Source: Sheuella amnicola
GTDB lineage: Bacteria > Pseudomonadota > Gammaproteobacteria > Burkholderiales > Burkholderiaceae_B
Direction of reading: 5' to 3'
NCBI RefSeq assembly: GCF_010499255.1
Contig: NZ_JAAGRN010000009.1
Coordinates: forward strand, 1 to 64,000
Length of the DNA: 64,000 bases
Both the position numbers and the translations under genes were made by a program. Shown in pieces: positions 44,426-54,099 of the stretch; position 1 is the first letter of the stretch; every line of letters begins with the position of its first letter. The notes under the pieces were generated by a model. That model was given only the letters and a program-made list of their open reading frames with translations, was not told where the DNA came from and did not search any database.

Positions 44426-45319
44426 TCACCCGCGAACCTCAACTCCTGCCCAAGACTCTACGACGCGGCACAACGAGGTGTAATCGGATTCGGCGCCATA
44501 CATCGCGTTCGTAATAGCGAGCATCTCACGTACTGCAGCGCCGATTACCATCGGAACGCCTAGCGCTTCAGCTTCATTGATACACAAGCGAATATCTTTG
44601 TACGCAAGTCCTGTACCAAAGCCAAAATCGAAACCGCCCGTCAAAATCGAACGGGTGAACTTATCCTGGGTAGCACTGTTACGCCCCGAACCCGCATTGA
44701 TCACTTCCAGCATCACTTTGGGATCCAAGCCTGCTTTCACGCCCATAACCATCGCTTCCGAAGAGACCGCGATGGCGGCAGCAGCCAGCAAGTTGTTTGC
44801 AAGTTTCATCGTCTGCGCCTGCCCTGCCCCCTCACCCAAATGAAATACTTTGCCAAAGGTTAAGAGTATGGGTTGCAATGCTGCAAACACACCTGAGGGA
44901 CAGGACACCATCACGGCAAGCGTTCCCGCTCGAGCCCCTGGAACGCCTCCACTCACTGGTGCGTCGACATAGTCAATACTTCTAGCATTTAAAGCTTGCG
45001 CTGCTTTGACTGCCGCTTGTGGACCGATCGTAGAAAAGTCAACGACATGCTTGACCCGTGTCCCCTCGATAACACCTTGAGGCCCTGTCACAACACTCAA
45101 TACGATCTCCGGCGTGGGTAAACTCATAAAGATTGTTTCAGCCTGATTAGCCACTTCAGCAGCGGATTCCGCCTTTATGGCGCCCCGTGCAACCAAAGCG
45201 GACACCGCCTGTTGATTGGGGTCAAAGACGCAAACACGCTTACCCGCATTGAGCAAACGTGTAGCCATTGGCGTACCCATATTGCCGATACCGACAAAAC
45301 CATATTGAATTTCAGCCAT
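44426..45319 (-). CDS. NAD-dependent 3-hydroxyisobutyrate dehydrogenase family oxidoreductase
   Basis: 297 residues. N-terminal Rossmann motif GFVGIGNMGTPMATRLLNAG, family motif DAPVSGGVPGARAGTLAVMV, and catalytic Lys in MKLANNLLAAAA. The family includes 3-hydroxyisobutyrate, tartronate semialdehyde and glyoxylate reductases; sequence alone does not decide. It follows the branched-chain-type ABC importer after a strong terminator, so it may be partly independent. Valine breakdown would fit both the enzyme and importer but no other pathway gene is present. Confidence 0.88.
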   Translation of the reverse strand: MAEIQYGFVGIGNMGTPMATRLLNAGKRVCVFDPNQQAVSALVARGAIKAESAAEVANQAETIFMSLPTPEIVLSVVTGPQGVIEGTRVKHVVDFSTIGPQAAVKAAQALNARSIDYVDAPVSGGVPGARAGTLAVMVSCPSGVFAALQPILLTFGKVFHLGEGAGQAQTMKLANNLLAAAAIAVSSEAMVMGVKAGLDPKVMLEVINAGSGRNSATQDKFTRSILTGGFDFGFGTGLAYKDIRLCINEAEALGVPMVIGAAVREMLAITNAMYGAESDYTSLCRVVESWAGVEVRG

Positions 45320-45386
45320 ATTTCTTCCAATTTTTTAAAACAAGCTGATGTAAATGAGGCTTCGCACACAATACCACCAGCGACAT

Positions 45387-45420
45387 AAAAAAACCGGGGC
45401 AAGTTAAAACATTGCCCCGG
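45387..45420 (-). terminator. Rho-independent terminator of the liv operon
   Basis: On the minus strand CCGGGGCAA, a 9-nt loop and TTGCCCCGG are followed by T7. The 9-bp stem is perfect. It lies 24 bp after the binding-protein stop and separates it from the dehydrogenase gene. Confidence 0.92.
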
Positions 45421-45443
45421 CTTGATTTCAATTCAATCCATAT

Positions 45444-46643
45444 TTATTGAATTTTTTTGCCTTCCCACAGGAAAGGCTTAGTCTGCGGACCTTGTGGCCA
45501 GATTGGTACAAGCTCGCCATTCTGCCACTGCGCCATGATCGAATAGGTCATCGTATTGGCGCCACGAGCATCAAACTTGACGCCACCGCCCGGCATGTAT
45601 TGAGCATTACCGCTCTTAAAAGTCATTTCATGCAATGCATTAGCTAAATCTGTTGGTGAGCGTGACTTGGTTTTTTCCAGCGCCTCTGCAATCAACTCTG
45701 TAATGACGGCATGTTCAAAACCTGCATGCGACATGAAGGTACCGTATTTGGCACGATACTGTTCATTCAAAGGACCGATTGCAAGGGCGGGAGTTTCGAC
45801 AAAAATGCCTTCTGATTCGGCGCCAATCGCTTTATAAAAATCCGGCTCAAGAAATCCGGCACCACCCGCGACGATAGGAGTCTTGTCGCCTTGCTGTCGC
45901 AAACCACGAATGATCAGAACCGAGTCCGAAATCGTCGCGTTAATAAACAAAGCCTGTGCCTTGGCTGCCACTATTTTATTGACCAACGGCACTGCATCCG
46001 CCAAACCTGGCGCGTACGATTCGAACAGCACAACCTTCAAGCCTGCCGCCTCTGCCGTTTTCTTGACGCTATCGGCTTGCGACTTGCCAAAGGCTGTATC
46101 TTCAAAAATTACGGCGATAGACTGGATTGGAGGAGCCCCTGCCTTTTTACCCAACTCAAGGGTGTGTTCAACTTGATTCTTACCCATCGAACTGGCAGTG
46201 GCCACCACCTGATAAACAAACTTGTAGCCACGATTGATGATGTCATCCGAAAAGGACATCGTCAGAAAGGGAATCTTTTGTCGCTCGGACACACCGGTTG
46301 CGGCAAAGGTGATCGAGCTGCCGTATGCGCCTTGAATCGCGACTGGACGATTGTTGCTGATCATGCGTGAGACAACGTTCGCTCCTGTTGAAGGATCCGA
46401 GGTTGTATCGGCATAAATCATTTTCAATGGTGCGCCGCCCAGGGACTTGATGCCGCCCTTCTGATTAATGTTATCAACCGCAATATCGATACTACGTTTG
46501 ATGTTTTGCCCGGATAGTGCCATCGGACCTGACAAGGGGATAGCCACACCGACCGTGACAGGATCTGCAGCCTGAACAACTCCTGCAGAAAAAGCCAGGC
46601 TCATTGAGAGCAACGAGCCCATGAATAAAGATTTGCCTTTCAT
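45444..46643 (-). CDS. Branched-chain amino-acid-type ABC transporter substrate-binding protein
   Basis: 399 residues from the ATG at 46643, preceded by GGAG. Earlier in-frame ATGs would give an odd N-terminal extension. Signal peptide ending at VVQAA, then VTVGVAIPLSGPMALSGQNI of the Peripla_BP_6 group. SGANVVSRMISNNRPVAIQG and GIFVETPALAIGPLN follow. The bound ligand is not evident; such proteins take amino acids, amides, urea or aromatic acids. It is last in the operon, 42 bp after livF. Confidence 0.9.
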   Translation of the reverse strand: MKGKSLFMGSLLSMSLAFSAGVVQAADPVTVGVAIPLSGPMALSGQNIKRSIDIAVDNINQKGGIKSLGGAPLKMIYADTTSDPSTGANVVSRMISNNRPVAIQGAYGSSITFAATGVSERQKIPFLTMSFSDDIINRGYKFVYQVVATASSMGKNQVEHTLELGKKAGAPPIQSIAVIFEDTAFGKSQADSVKKTAEAAGLKVVLFESYAPGLADAVPLVNKIVAAKAQALFINATISDSVLIIRGLRQQGDKTPIVAGGAGFLEPDFYKAIGAESEGIFVETPALAIGPLNEQYRAKYGTFMSHAGFEHAVITELIAEALEKTKSRSPTDLANALHEMTFKSGNAQYMPGGGVKFDARGANTMTYSIMAQWQNGELVPIWPQGPQTKPFLWEGKKIQ

Positions 46644-46685
46644 AGTTGTCTCCATAATTGTTTTAAGAATGTGCTGCATGACTTT

Positions 46686-47393
46686 TTAAAGTCCGAGAAA
46701 AGCTGTCCTGACTCCGGGATCCGTCTTCAGGGCCTCTGCGCTACCGCTGATGGACACTTCGCCATGTTCAAGAACATAGGCTCGCGAAATCACGCCCAGC
46801 GCCATAGGTACGTTTTGTTCAACCAGAAGAATCGACAAACCTAGCTTCTGAATTTCACAAATCTTTGAATACACCTCATCAACAATGATAGGGGCCAAAC
46901 CCATCGAAGGCTCGTCAAGCAAAAGCAGCCTCGGATCCAGCATCAAGGCACGGCCAATCGCCAGCATTTGCTGCTCTCCGCCCGATAGCGTTCCTGCCGC
47001 TTGCTTACGACGCTCGGCCAATTTTGGGAACAAGGCATAGACGGTTTCGATGCGTTGATTGCGCGCCGGCTTGCTGGCAGGCGTGATTGCCCCAAGTATA
47101 AGATTTTCTTCAACGGTCAAACGCGGAAAAACCTGACGCCCCTCGGGCACATGCGCAATCCCTAGTTCAGGTCGACGATGAGATGCCAATCCATCAATCC
47201 GCTCACCAGCGAACATAATATGGCCGGCATGAACCGGCACCAGACCGGAAATCGCGCGCAGTAGAGTCGTCTTGCCTGCGCGATTAGCACCAATCACGCC
47301 GACAAACTCGCCTGGATTGACGTGGATAGACACATTCGTCAGAGCCGGAATCCGATCGTAATCTACCGCAATGGAATCAATTTGTAGCAGCAC
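46686..47393 (-). CDS. livF: ABC transporter ATPase, LivF type
   Basis: 235 residues starting at GTG (47393) with GAGG upstream, and overlapping livG by 17 bp. Walker A reads GANRAGKTT, where the usual Gly is Arg; it still fits GxxxxGKT. Signature LSGGEQQMLAIGRALM, Walker B LLLLDEPSMGLAP, and the switch-region Q in VEQNVPMAL are those of LivF. One of two ATPases energising the importer. Confidence 0.92.
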   Translation of the reverse strand: MLLQIDSIAVDYDRIPALTNVSIHVNPGEFVGVIGANRAGKTTLLRAISGLVPVHAGHIMFAGERIDGLASHRRPELGIAHVPEGRQVFPRLTVEENLILGAITPASKPARNQRIETVYALFPKLAERRKQAAGTLSGGEQQMLAIGRALMLDPRLLLLDEPSMGLAPIIVDEVYSKICEIQKLGLSILLVEQNVPMALGVISRAYVLEHGEVSISGSAEALKTDPGVRTAFLGL

Positions 47394-48111
47394 TTGCGCC
47401 TCGACCTAAATAACTTTCGATGACAGACGGATGGTTGGCAACATCGGACGGTGTGCCATCCGCAATGCATTCGCCTTGCTGAAAAGCAATAATCCTGTCG
47501 CATAGCGCCATGATTGCTCTCATATTATGCTCAACCACGATGAGCGTAATGCCTTGATCTCGCATCGTCCGGATAAAATCCATTGCCAATAAGGTTTCCG
47601 ACGGCGTCAAGCCAACCATTACTTCATCAAGCAAAAGCATTTTCGGCTGCGTGGCCAAAGCCCTGGCAACTTCAAGGCGGGCGCGATCAACCATGGTCAG
47701 GTCTCTGGCCGATGCTGTCGAGTCGGGATTCATTCCTGCCAGAATTAGGGCGTTGCGCGCAGCCACTCTTGCTTCCCGCACAGAATTTGTTCTGAGCAAC
47801 GCTCCAACCATCACGTTTTCGACCAGACTTAAGTCTTCAAACAGCGCAATAGTCTGAAAAGTCTTTGTCATGCCAAGCTTAGCAATCGAATGCGGTGCTA
47901 AACCCTGCACCTCCTGCCCATCAAAAACAATGCGACCCGTAGTAGGCTTGGCTAAACCGACCAACATATTGAAAGTTGTCGTTTTACCTGCGCCATTCGG
48001 ACCAATCAGACCTAGGATTTCGCCTTTTTTAACTGAAAAGTTCACATCCTTGACGGCGACTAAGCCACCAAACACTTTTGTCAGCCCTTCTACTCGCAAA
48101 AGCTCGCTCAC
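47377..48111 (-). CDS. livG: ABC transporter ATPase, LivG type
   Basis: 244 residues starting at GTG (48111), which overlaps the livM stop (GTGA). An in-frame upstream ATG lies in livM and is rejected. Walker A GPNGAGKTT, Walker B MLLLDEVMVGL and switch His in VVEHNMRAIM. The signature loop reads LTMVDRARLEVARAL, without the canonical LSGGQ, a feature seen in many LivG proteins where LSYGxQR varies; here it is more divergent than usual. Pairs with LivF. Confidence 0.92.
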   Translation of the reverse strand: MSELLRVEGLTKVFGGLVAVKDVNFSVKKGEILGLIGPNGAGKTTTFNMLVGLAKPTTGRIVFDGQEVQGLAPHSIAKLGMTKTFQTIALFEDLSLVENVMVGALLRTNSVREARVAARNALILAGMNPDSTASARDLTMVDRARLEVARALATQPKMLLLDEVMVGLTPSETLLAMDFIRTMRDQGITLIVVEHNMRAIMALCDRIIAFQQGECIADGTPSDVANHPSVIESYLGRGASAATN

Positions 48112-49106
48112 TTTGTCAACCTCGCGAAAACTCGATTGAAAATCTGCTCGCCCCAGTGCAGAAGACCTCGTGGTCGAACCAGAACCAGAATAATCAACAA
48201 CACCCCATACAACACACGGCCAACACCTGCAAATTGGTCCGAGAAAACGGCATTGGTCCACTCATCCAAAAAGGTCAACACAACTGCGCCAACAAACGGC
48301 CCCCAGACATAGGTCAGACCGCCCAGAATCGACATCATGGCAACTTTAATCGAGACGTTCCAGAAACTGAATACCGTCTCGGGGTCGATAAAAAAGTGCA
48401 TCTGCGCATACAGCACACCATACGCTCCCATCAAGCTGCAACTAATAAAGTTGGCGATCAACTTTGTCTTGAGCGTATTGACGCCCACGACTTCTGCTGC
48501 TTCATGGCTCGAACGCAACGCGCGCAGTCGATAACCCAGTGGCGCATAGTGGACGGTATGACCAATAAAAATTACAACTGCGAACATCCCAAGCGCAATC
48601 AGATAGAACTCGTAGTTACCAACAAACTGCATAAACCACCAACCGTCCTGCATCGCCGGAACCGAAATACCGAGCGCACCACCGGTTGCTTTGGCGTAAT
48701 ACAAAACGATGATCCGGATGATTTCCGCAAATGCCAGTGTGCCAAGCGCAAAGTAGTGGCCTCGCAAACGAAAACTCGGCCACCCGATGATTAAACTAGC
48801 TAACCCTGCCAACACCAAGGCGGCAATCATGCCCAGCCAGGGAGACAATTGAAGATGAATCAGGAGCAGTGTGGAACAATAGGCACCTATTCCAAAAAAA
48901 GCGGTATGGCCCAGGGAAACCAGATTCGCCTCCCCTCCTACGATGTTCCATGCTGTTGCCATTCCTGCAAACATCAGAATCAAAGTTGCGATGCGCAAAG
49001 AATAGGCATTGGTATCGAGCAGAAAAGGCGGAATGCACAGCCCGACAAACACGAGAACAATCAGTGCTCGTTTTACATTTGAATTTAGCGCGGTAGCTGT
49101 CATCAC
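48108..49106 (-). CDS. livM: ABC transporter permease, LivM type
   Basis: 332 residues with about nine helices. Conserved permease features are MFAGMATAWNIVGGEANLVSLG-like start, GHYFALGTLAFAEIIRI, and the EAA-like loop YRLRALRSSHEAAEVVGVNTLKTKL. The start is GTG at 49106 (directly after the livH stop) or the next codon ATG at 49103. Confidence 0.92.
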   Translation of the reverse strand: MMTATALNSNVKRALIVLVFVGLCIPPFLLDTNAYSLRIATLILMFAGMATAWNIVGGEANLVSLGHTAFFGIGAYCSTLLLIHLQLSPWLGMIAALVLAGLASLIIGWPSFRLRGHYFALGTLAFAEIIRIIVLYYAKATGGALGISVPAMQDGWWFMQFVGNYEFYLIALGMFAVVIFIGHTVHYAPLGYRLRALRSSHEAAEVVGVNTLKTKLIANFISCSLMGAYGVLYAQMHFFIDPETVFSFWNVSIKVAMMSILGGLTYVWGPFVGAVVLTFLDEWTNAVFSDQFAGVGRVLYGVLLIILVLVRPRGLLHWGEQIFNRVFARLTK

Positions 49107-49967
49107 TTATCTCTTGAAAAGACCATAAGGCCTGAACATCAATGTACCGATAAAAATTACGTAGACCAGGCCATTCTGCAAGACTGTCGGCAGCAAGGCT
49201 GAACCGAGTGAATAGACAACACCGATTATCAGGCCTCCAGCTACTGCCCCACCTACCGAACCCAATCCTCCCAAGGTCACGACTGTGAACATGATTAATC
49301 CGTAGTTATGACCAATCGTTGGATAAACATATGCATATGGCAAAATCGCTGCTCCGGCGGCTCCAGTGAGCGCTGTTCCAACAGCAAAAGCGATTAAATG
49401 GATACGTTGCGGATTAATGCCTACCAGTTGTGCAGCTGTACTGTTTTGCGCCGTGGCACGCATCATTCGCCCCAAGTCTGTCTTCTCAAGAAACAGCCAT
49501 AAACCTCCAGCGAGCACAGCGGACATGGCGAAGGCATACAAATAAGGCAAAGACATCCGGATCGGTCCAAACACGATCGAGTCAGTTTGATAGGCGGTTT
49601 TCACAGAGCGAAAGTCTGCCCCAAACAGTACTTGGCTGACACCAACCAATACAAGCGAGATACCGATCGTAAGAAAAATCTGGTTAACCATCGGCGCCTT
49701 CAGAATCGGCTTGATCAAAAATCGTTGGGTAATCGCCCCGAAGGCAAACATGATCGCCATAACCAGAGGCGTCCCAAGCACTGGATCCAGCCCCAACACG
49801 GAAAAGAGCACATATGAGATATACATGCCTACCATTAGAAAATCAGCCTGAGCAAAATTAACAATGTCCATCACGCCAAAAGCAAGAGCCAGTCCAACAC
49901 TGATAATCGCGAACACTCCGCCAATCAGCAAGCCGCTCACCAGAGCCTGTATGAATGTATCTGTCAT
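49107..49967 (-). CDS. livH: ABC transporter permease, LivH type
   Basis: 286 residues with about eight helices. IQALVSGLLIGGVFAIISVGLALAFGVMDIVNFAQADFLMVG at the start and VTLGGLGSVGGAVAGGLIIG near the end are classic LivH segments; GRMMRATAQNSTAAQLVGIN is the ATPase contact. The ATG overlaps the cyclase stop by 4 bp. Confidence 0.93.
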   Translation of the reverse strand: MTDTFIQALVSGLLIGGVFAIISVGLALAFGVMDIVNFAQADFLMVGMYISYVLFSVLGLDPVLGTPLVMAIMFAFGAITQRFLIKPILKAPMVNQIFLTIGISLVLVGVSQVLFGADFRSVKTAYQTDSIVFGPIRMSLPYLYAFAMSAVLAGGLWLFLEKTDLGRMMRATAQNSTAAQLVGINPQRIHLIAFAVGTALTGAAGAAILPYAYVYPTIGHNYGLIMFTVVTLGGLGSVGGAVAGGLIIGVVYSLGSALLPTVLQNGLVYVIFIGTLMFRPYGLFKR

Positions 49968-50716
49968 GTTGTTGCATCCGTCCGTGCAAGTCGTCTGGCT
50001 AACACGCGTGCGGGCGCTCCATCCGAATCTTCAATATTGAGGGCTGAAAACATAAACTCGACACGTTCTCCCGCCAACGCATCCAAGCCAGTGATATTCT
50101 CGGCAACCAGTATTCCGTTCCCTAGCAAGATATGGTGTGCAGGCCAGTTATAGTTGGCCGGACGCCGCCCAACTGGCATATCCGGCGTGGGCAAATCACA
50201 CGCCAGAAGTTTTATTTTTTGCTCGAGCAACCACTGCGCTGCCTCCGAACTGAGATATGGATGATCGTCATAAGCAGGCGTTCCGGCATATTGAGACCAT
50301 CCAGTGTTCAACGCCACGATGTCTCCTGGCTGAATTTGAACCGCACAGCGACGCAAATCATCGGGCTCGATCAACTCGCCCGGCTTTTTCATCACACGCA
50401 GTACAACACCGGGACCAGACAAGCGCTCGAGAGAGATCTCGTGAAAGGCGGGTCCGTCACTATAAAAGTGGCGAGGCGCGTCCACATGTGTGCCAATATG
50501 CACAACCATCTGCATTTCCGTGATATTTAACGGATCCTCGGGCAAGCTTTTCAAACGACGAAAACTTGGCTGCGGAAACACGGTTGCGCGTGGAACCTTC
50601 GGTCCGAGACGATAGGTCAGATCCAGCCAAGGGCCACTTGCTTGTAAATATTGAGAATCCGGAAGCGGCATCCATCCACGCCAGCCATGACCACGCGCTT
50701 TTGAGCAATCACACAT
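49964..50716 (-). CDS. Metal-dependent cyclase-family hydrolase (KynB/isatin hydrolase-like)
   Basis: 250 residues. The metal motif HIGTHVDAPRHF (about residues 72-83) is the family's HxGTHxDxPxHF signature. DLTYRLGPKVPRATVFPQPSF precedes it and WPAHHILLGNGILVAENI follows, with further ligands His and Glu. Members hydrolyse cyclic amides or formamides, such as N-formylkynurenine or isatin. It is first in the liv operon with GAGGCGAC before the ATG, so the importer likely brings in its substrate, perhaps an amide-containing or aromatic compound. Confidence 0.85.
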   Translation of the reverse strand: MCDCSKARGHGWRGWMPLPDSQYLQASGPWLDLTYRLGPKVPRATVFPQPSFRRLKSLPEDPLNITEMQMVVHIGTHVDAPRHFYSDGPAFHEISLERLSGPGVVLRVMKKPGELIEPDDLRRCAVQIQPGDIVALNTGWSQYAGTPAYDDHPYLSSEAAQWLLEQKIKLLACDLPTPDMPVGRRPANYNWPAHHILLGNGILVAENITGLDALAGERVEFMFSALNIEDSDGAPARVLARRLARTDATT

Positions 50717-50957
50717 AAGTCGCCTCGCATACAGTCAGATGCGCCGACTCTGTAGATCCTCTATCTACCTTGTGCTGCATTTTGTCTCCAGTCATTATGA
50801 TGACTTATATCGACTCATGTCATTTTGCATGGTCGTATTTATTCTATATACCTAAAAGTATATCCTTTCTTGCATTCATTGTGATCAGATGAACTCTGAA
50901 GATAAAGTTCTAAAGAGACAAGTCGTTTCGGTGAGGTATCCAGCAGAAAAATTAAAA
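50717..50957. promoter_or_regulatory. Promoter region of the liv/cyclase operon
   Basis: 240 bp between two leftward genes. Its minus strand should hold the cyclase-liv promoter. No clear operator was recognised. Confidence 0.35.
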
Positions 50958-52619
50958 TTAGTGAGTATTTTTGGGCAACTTTACGCCATACATCTCACGC
51001 AAGCGTAGGATCTGATAGTCAACGCGCTCTTTGAGCAAGTTCGTGATTGTCTGATTATCATCAGAGAACTTTCTCATTACATCATCCTTAAGATTGTAGA
51101 TTGGCCAATGAGCCTGTCCCTCTACATTCGGATTGCCAGTCTTGGCAAAAGCAACCCAACTAGCGGACATTATTTCAGACATCGCGATATCTTGCGGATT
51201 ATTTTTATCGGTAATTGGATACCAATATTTTGGCCATATGCCCCTTTTCTTGATATCTTCCTTTGACTTCTCAATACGAGCGCAACGATTTGCGCCAGAC
51301 TCGATAGTCTTAGGTGCTTGTGGCATCAGCGCATAACTACCAAATACATAGTTAATTTCAAAAGTGTGCGGAACACCAGGGTAAGCAGGTCGAATATTCT
51401 TGGTTAGATAATCAAAATAGTATGCATACCCTGGTGCAATACCATTCATACTATCCGCCAACAATTTAGTGCTGCCTCGATAAAGCATATCGCCTAAGGC
51501 ATCAGATGACGCTATGCACTTATCTTCAACATTTCCGTAGAGCCGATCAAGAATTGCTGGATCCTCGCGGAACGTTTTGGCAAGCCCTGCCATAGAGGGT
51601 TGAGATGGAACCAAAAAACTGGAGTCCCAGGAGTTGGTGCCAATCATAAAAGGCACTTTCGCCTGTTGGCCTGCAGCAAATAAAGGAACAGGATCTCCTT
51701 TCAGAATCTGGCCATCAATAAAAGGACCACCAAATTCACCATCTTCAAAATTAGCCGCAGTAAGAATTAATTTTTTAGTTGGCAAACTTCTAAGCTCTTT
51801 TAGAGATTTCACTTCAAGTCCATTCATAAACTTTTCTGAAACTTCTGTTTCTGCAGCCATGCCTAGACGCATCTCTGTCATGCCACGCAATGGACTTTGT
51901 TGGGCACTTTGAGCAATTGCCTTGTGAAACAAACCCCTGGCAGCATCAGACACCATCAACCAAGTGACGCTTCGCCCACCGGCTGATTCACCAAAAATTG
52001 TCACGTTGTCAGGATTACCCCCGAAAGCAGCAATATTGCGCTTCACCCACTTGAGCACTGCGATCTGATCCATCGTGCCATAGTTGCCAACAGGCTCCCC
52101 TTTAGCTTTTGCTTCTTCGATCAATTCATTGGTAGCAAAAAATCCCAATGCACCTAAACGGTAATCAAAGGTCACCACAATAACGCCATTCTTTACCAAA
52201 CTAATTGGTGTAAATTGAGCATCCTTGGCACCATCAACCAGCAAACCGCCTCCATGTATCCAAACCATCACTGGCAAATTTTTGCCAGGTTTTGAGGGGG
52301 CAAAGACGTTTAACTTTAAGCAATCTTCATTTCCCGGTAAATCAAGGCCGGAGCTCAAGGTTTTTACATAAGGCTGCGGACAAGAATCACCAAATTGACT
52401 GGCATCACGCACCCCATTCCATGGGACTGCTGGCTGTGGAGGACGCCAGCGCAAATCACCAACTGGTGGCGCTGCATAAGGAATGCCCTTAAAAACGTGC
52501 ATGTTGTATTCAATCGCCCCTTGCAACGACCCACTATCAACGTTCGCGGAGGGTCGCTCTGGATTGGCGGCACTATTGAACGCAATTGTGCTCAGCAAAA
52601 GAATAAGAATCTTTTTCAT
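50958..52619 (-). CDS. Type B carboxylesterase, exported
   Basis: 553 residues, signal peptide ending near NSAAN. VDSGSLQGAIEYNMHVFKGIPYAAPPVGDLRW, EDCLKLNVFAP, PVMVWIHGGGL (oxyanion hole) and VTIFGESAGGRSV (Ser nucleophile) define the family; PHTFEINYVFG holds the His. It should be periplasmic or outer-membrane-exposed and hydrolyse carboxylic esters. It is a separate unit between the liv operon and the photolyases. Confidence 0.92.
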   Translation of the reverse strand: MKKILILLLSTIAFNSAANPERPSANVDSGSLQGAIEYNMHVFKGIPYAAPPVGDLRWRPPQPAVPWNGVRDASQFGDSCPQPYVKTLSSGLDLPGNEDCLKLNVFAPSKPGKNLPVMVWIHGGGLLVDGAKDAQFTPISLVKNGVIVVTFDYRLGALGFFATNELIEEAKAKGEPVGNYGTMDQIAVLKWVKRNIAAFGGNPDNVTIFGESAGGRSVTWLMVSDAARGLFHKAIAQSAQQSPLRGMTEMRLGMAAETEVSEKFMNGLEVKSLKELRSLPTKKLILTAANFEDGEFGGPFIDGQILKGDPVPLFAAGQQAKVPFMIGTNSWDSSFLVPSQPSMAGLAKTFREDPAILDRLYGNVEDKCIASSDALGDMLYRGSTKLLADSMNGIAPGYAYYFDYLTKNIRPAYPGVPHTFEINYVFGSYALMPQAPKTIESGANRCARIEKSKEDIKKRGIWPKYWYPITDKNNPQDIAMSEIMSASWVAFAKTGNPNVEGQAHWPIYNLKDDVMRKFSDDNQTITNLLKERVDYQILRLREMYGVKLPKNTH

Positions 52620-52720
52620 TCGAAATTCCCTAATTAAACGTCCTAGTTGAAATGATTTTCTGTGAAAATCATTTCATTTTCATCATTCAGATTTGCATCA
52701 ATTTACAGAACACCGGCAAC

Positions 52721-54088
52721 TCAAGTTTCCAACCACATTTTTCTGTAAATACCTTCTGGATCATAGTTTTTTGCTTGCAATTGAGGATTAAATCTGCGAG
52801 TAGGCCTAGGGTCTGTCCCTCGCCCGCTAAGATACAACCAATTGCCTTGATTACTATAAACATCGTAATCGATCAGATTAGCTTCAAACCATGCAGCACC
52901 AGCTCTCCAGTCGCATCTCAAATCATGAATTAAAAAGCTTGCAACATTCTGACGCATCCTATTAGAAAGATAGCCCGTCAAAGCAAGTTCGTTCATACCC
53001 GCATCAATAAATGAATTACCCGTTTCACCATCACACCATTTCTTAAAGGCTGCATGATCGTGCTTTGGTAGCGAAATATTTTTTAAACCTCGTGCCGCAT
53101 ACAGTAATTTGCCGTACTTTAGATGCAACCATCGAAAATGATCTCGCCAAAGCAACTCGAAAAAAAGCCAATACGTGCTCTCATTTGCGCCATGCATTTC
53201 TTCAAACTTAGCTATAGCTGCCCATGCCCGCCTCGCAGAGAGCGCGCCCGTGGCTAACCATGGAGACCATTTGCTGGAGTAGTCGATACCTATCAGTTCG
53301 TTTCGGGTTGATTTATATGAATGAGGCAGGCCTCGACCACAATATTGGTCGAGGTGTGCAAGCGCGGCTTTTTCCCCTCCATGAAATCTGAATTGATTCC
53401 ATGGAAAAGATGAACGAGGGTCAATCTCTGGGTGATTTGAATCTATTGAAGCAGCAAGATCATGAAGTGCACCTCTACATAATGCCAAGTCAGAATGTCC
53501 CGGAAGTGGCGGCAGCACTTTCACATCTTCTAATGGTGGTGTAGCGCGAACTGCATATTGTTCAAGGAGTTGACGAAATTTAGTAAAAGTATCCGGCAAA
53601 TCCTCAGGTTTAAAAGGAAGCGATTCAGGAGCAATCAGTGTGGATTGCCAAACAGTCTCGACGGATACTCCATTACGCCTGATTTCTTCAACCTGATCCT
53701 GTTCTTCCGGAGCGGCGATCTCTTCGCAGACTATCAACGGACCACCAAGCACATGAACAAGATTCGCAAGGACATGCGCAGAGTTTCCACTAACTTGTAT
53801 TAGTGTGCTGCCTAATCGGGTTAATTGATTGAATAAATCATCCAAAGCCATGCGAACCCATGCGGTTTGTTTAGCTCCGATGCGCTTAAATCCCCATGGA
53901 GTCATTGCATCTAATCGGTTGTCATGAATATAAACCGGTAACAGCCAGCCACCTAAACGATGGGCGATGTCTATTGCATGCGCAAGTGCCACTTGGTCAT
54001 GCAATCGCAAGTCATTACGAAACCAAAAAATTACGCCAGGACTAAGCCGATTCGACCTATTGTCATGACAAGCAGGAAATGAAGTCAT
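52721..54088 (-). CDS. Cryptochrome DASH-type photolyase
   Basis: 455 residues. The photolyase alpha/beta domain begins IFWFRNDLRLHDQVALAHAI. The FAD-binding helical domain has STYWLFFELLWRDHFRWLHLKYG, FIDAGMNELALTGYLSNRMRQNVASFL and NWLYLSGRGTDPRPTRRFNP, followed by YDPEGIYRKMW, all typical of cry-DASH. These enzymes repair CPD lesions in single-stranded DNA and may sense blue light. It is last in a three-gene leftward unit with a second photolyase-like gene and DUF2256, starting 11 bp after the former. Confidence 0.88.
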   Translation of the reverse strand: MTSFPACHDNRSNRLSPGVIFWFRNDLRLHDQVALAHAIDIAHRLGGWLLPVYIHDNRLDAMTPWGFKRIGAKQTAWVRMALDDLFNQLTRLGSTLIQVSGNSAHVLANLVHVLGGPLIVCEEIAAPEEQDQVEEIRRNGVSVETVWQSTLIAPESLPFKPEDLPDTFTKFRQLLEQYAVRATPPLEDVKVLPPLPGHSDLALCRGALHDLAASIDSNHPEIDPRSSFPWNQFRFHGGEKAALAHLDQYCGRGLPHSYKSTRNELIGIDYSSKWSPWLATGALSARRAWAAIAKFEEMHGANESTYWLFFELLWRDHFRWLHLKYGKLLYAARGLKNISLPKHDHAAFKKWCDGETGNSFIDAGMNELALTGYLSNRMRQNVASFLIHDLRCDWRAGAAWFEANLIDYDVYSNQGNWLYLSGRGTDPRPTRRFNPQLQAKNYDPEGIYRKMWLET

Positions 54089-54099
54089 GTCAGATGCAT

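Noticed and set aside
48078-48794. 238-codon + strand open frame
   Set aside because: Antisense to livM and livG; those genes have clear family motifs.
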